Positions 63,007-64,000 of a stretch of DNA of 64,000 nucleotides are shown here, one piece after another. Below the pieces are notes generated by a model. The model was not told the DNA's origin. It did not search any database and was given only the letters and a program-made list of their open reading frames with translations. Origin of the DNA: Xenorhabdus lircayensis (lineage in GTDB: Bacteria; Pseudomonadota; Gammaproteobacteria; Enterobacterales; Enterobacteriaceae); NCBI RefSeq assembly GCF_016306625.1, contig NZ_JACOII010000034.1, positions 1 through 64,000 of the forward strand, written 5' to 3'. How positions within the stretch are numbered: position 1 is the first letter of the stretch; every line of letters starts with the position of its first letter. The translations under genes were made by a program, and so were the position numbers.

Positions 63007-64000
63007 AGTTTATCATTCAAATCAACTCGATATTCTCAAAGAGTTGATGACGATATTGATCGGGGATAATCCCCTTTCTGACCCATTTGGCAAAGAAGTG
63101 ATTCTGGTTCAAAGCCCAGGGATGTCACAATGGTTGCAGATTCAATTGGCAGAGAAATTGGGTATTGCCGCGAACATGGAATTCCCGCTTCCCGCGACCT
63201 TTATCTGGCAGATGTTTACTCAAGTATTGCCTGATGTTCCCAAAGATGGTGCCTTTAGCAAGGATGCCATGAAATGGAAATTGATGACGCTGTTGCCTGA
63301 TTTGTTAACAGAACCAGAATTTTCGGCGCTCAGGCACTATCTTGACCAAGATATTGATAAACGCAAAATCCACCAGTTGGCTGGCCGGACAGCCGATCTA
63401 TTTGACCAATATTTGGTTTATCGTCCGCAATGGTTAGAAAGCTGGGAAAACGGTCAATTAATTGAAGGGTTGAGCAGTAATCAATTGTGGCAAAAAAGAT
63501 TATGGTCTGAATTGACAGAATATACTCGCCAGCTACAACAACCTTTGTGGCACCGAGCTAACTTATATCATCGATTTATCACAACATTGGGAAAAGGGAA
63601 TTTTCCAGTGGAAAATCTACCCTCACGTATCTTTATCTGCGGAATATCTGCATTGCCTCCTGCTCACCTGCAAGTATTTAAGGCATTGGGGCAACATATT
63701 GATATTCATCTGATGTTTACTAACCCGTGCCAATATTATTGGGGGGATATTCAGAGTCATGCGTTTCTCGCCAAGTTAAATAGCCGTAAACCAAAACATT
63801 ATAAAAGCAGACAATTGCTGGAAAGATTCAAAGATCCAGAAAATGCTCCATCACTCTTTAATGAAGAGGGTGAGCAGAATTTGAATAACCCATTACTGGC
63901 ATCTTGGGGAAAACTGGGGAGGGATAATCTCTATTTGCTGTCACAACTGGAGCCTGATTCAGATGTTCATGCTTTTGTTGAATTGGAACCTGATTGTATC
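62999..64000 (+). CDS. recC: Exodeoxyribonuclease V subunit gamma RecC (5' part)
   Basis: The frame starts at ATG 62999 inside ppdC and is open to the right edge, 334 codons. It translates to MFRVYHSNQLDILKELM and continues with VQSPGMSQWLQIQLAEKLGI, NMEFPLPATFIWQMF, RTADLFDQYLVYRPQWL and NPLLASWGKLGRDNLYLLSQ, all close to E. coli RecC (about 1120 residues). RecC scans for Chi sites in the RecBCD helicase-nuclease. Position after ppdC matches E. coli; recB and recD should follow outside the window. Confidence 0.97.
   Translation, partial: MFRVYHSNQLDILKELMTILIGDNPLSDPFGKEVILVQSPGMSQWLQIQLAEKLGIAANMEFPLPATFIWQMFTQVLPDVPKDGAFSKDAMKWKLMTLLPDLLTEPEFSALRHYLDQDIDKRKIHQLAGRTADLFDQYLVYRPQWLESWENGQLIEGLSSNQLWQKRLWSELTEYTRQLQQPLWHRANLYHRFITTLGKGNFPVENLPSRIFICGISALPPAHLQVFKALGQHIDIHLMFTNPCQYYWGDIQSHAFLAKLNSRKPKHYKSRQLLERFKDPENAPSLFNEEGEQNLNNPLLASWGKLGRDNLYLLSQLEPDSDVHAFVELEPDCI

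Overview
The window is chromosomal DNA from a gammaproteobacterium of the order Enterobacterales. Nearly every gene has a recognisable Escherichia coli counterpart, often in E. coli order. Moderately AT-rich composition, local gene losses and ERIC-type remnants point to Morganellaceae, probably a Xenorhabdus or Photorhabdus relative. That genus call rests on recall, not on a search.

Layout. 1-360: end of an unknown gene and the tRNA-Ile2 gene ileX. 651-5717: a GNAT acetyltransferase convergent with the macromolecular synthesis operon rpsU-dnaG-rpoD (minus strand). 6197-11982: tsaD, a zinc alcohol dehydrogenase, two tiny unknown ORFs, plsY, folB, cca and ygiM. 12253-17642: ygiF-glnE-hldE. 17817-18620: an AT-rich solitary M15 peptidase. 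18736-24636: ubiK, the FMN-riboswitch-controlled ribB, ygiD, ygiC, ygiB and tolC. 24853-33893: nudF-cpdA-yqiA-parE-parC, plsC and the Tat-exported division protein ftsP. 34175-43224: folA, then apaH-apaG-rsmA-pdxA-surA-lptD on the minus strand, djlA and rluA. 43417-48894: rapA and polB. 49016-52316: an AT-rich accessory patch with a DUF6880-like gene broken by an amber codon and an ArnT-like GT39 glycosyltransferase. 52389-55900: thiB-thiP-thiQ under a TPP riboswitch. 56019-63006: rppH-ptsP-lgt-thyA and four minor pseudopilin genes leading into recC, which runs off the window.

Most genes are core functions: transcription and replication initiation, tRNA maturation, envelope biogenesis (lptD, surA, hldE, tolC, lgt, plsC, plsY), cofactor synthesis or uptake (ribB, folA, folB, pdxA, thiBPQ), chromosome segregation (parC, parE) and nitrogen control (glnE, ptsP). 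The accessory content is small: the M15 peptidase, the small ORF pair at 8499-8934, the split DUF6880 gene, the GT39 enzyme, the GNAT enzyme and the alcohol dehydrogenase.

The most unusual signal is not a gene. About nineteen short tandem duplications (unit 11-19 bp, 2-5 partly diverged copies, unrelated sequences) sit in leaders or just past stop codons across the window. Other oddities are a Cca enzyme whose HD-domain metal motif is deleted, a YgiF lacking about 110 C-terminal residues, and the absence of uppP and yqiB from their usual slots. I found no prophage, CRISPR array, intact insertion sequence or large toxin or biosynthetic cluster.
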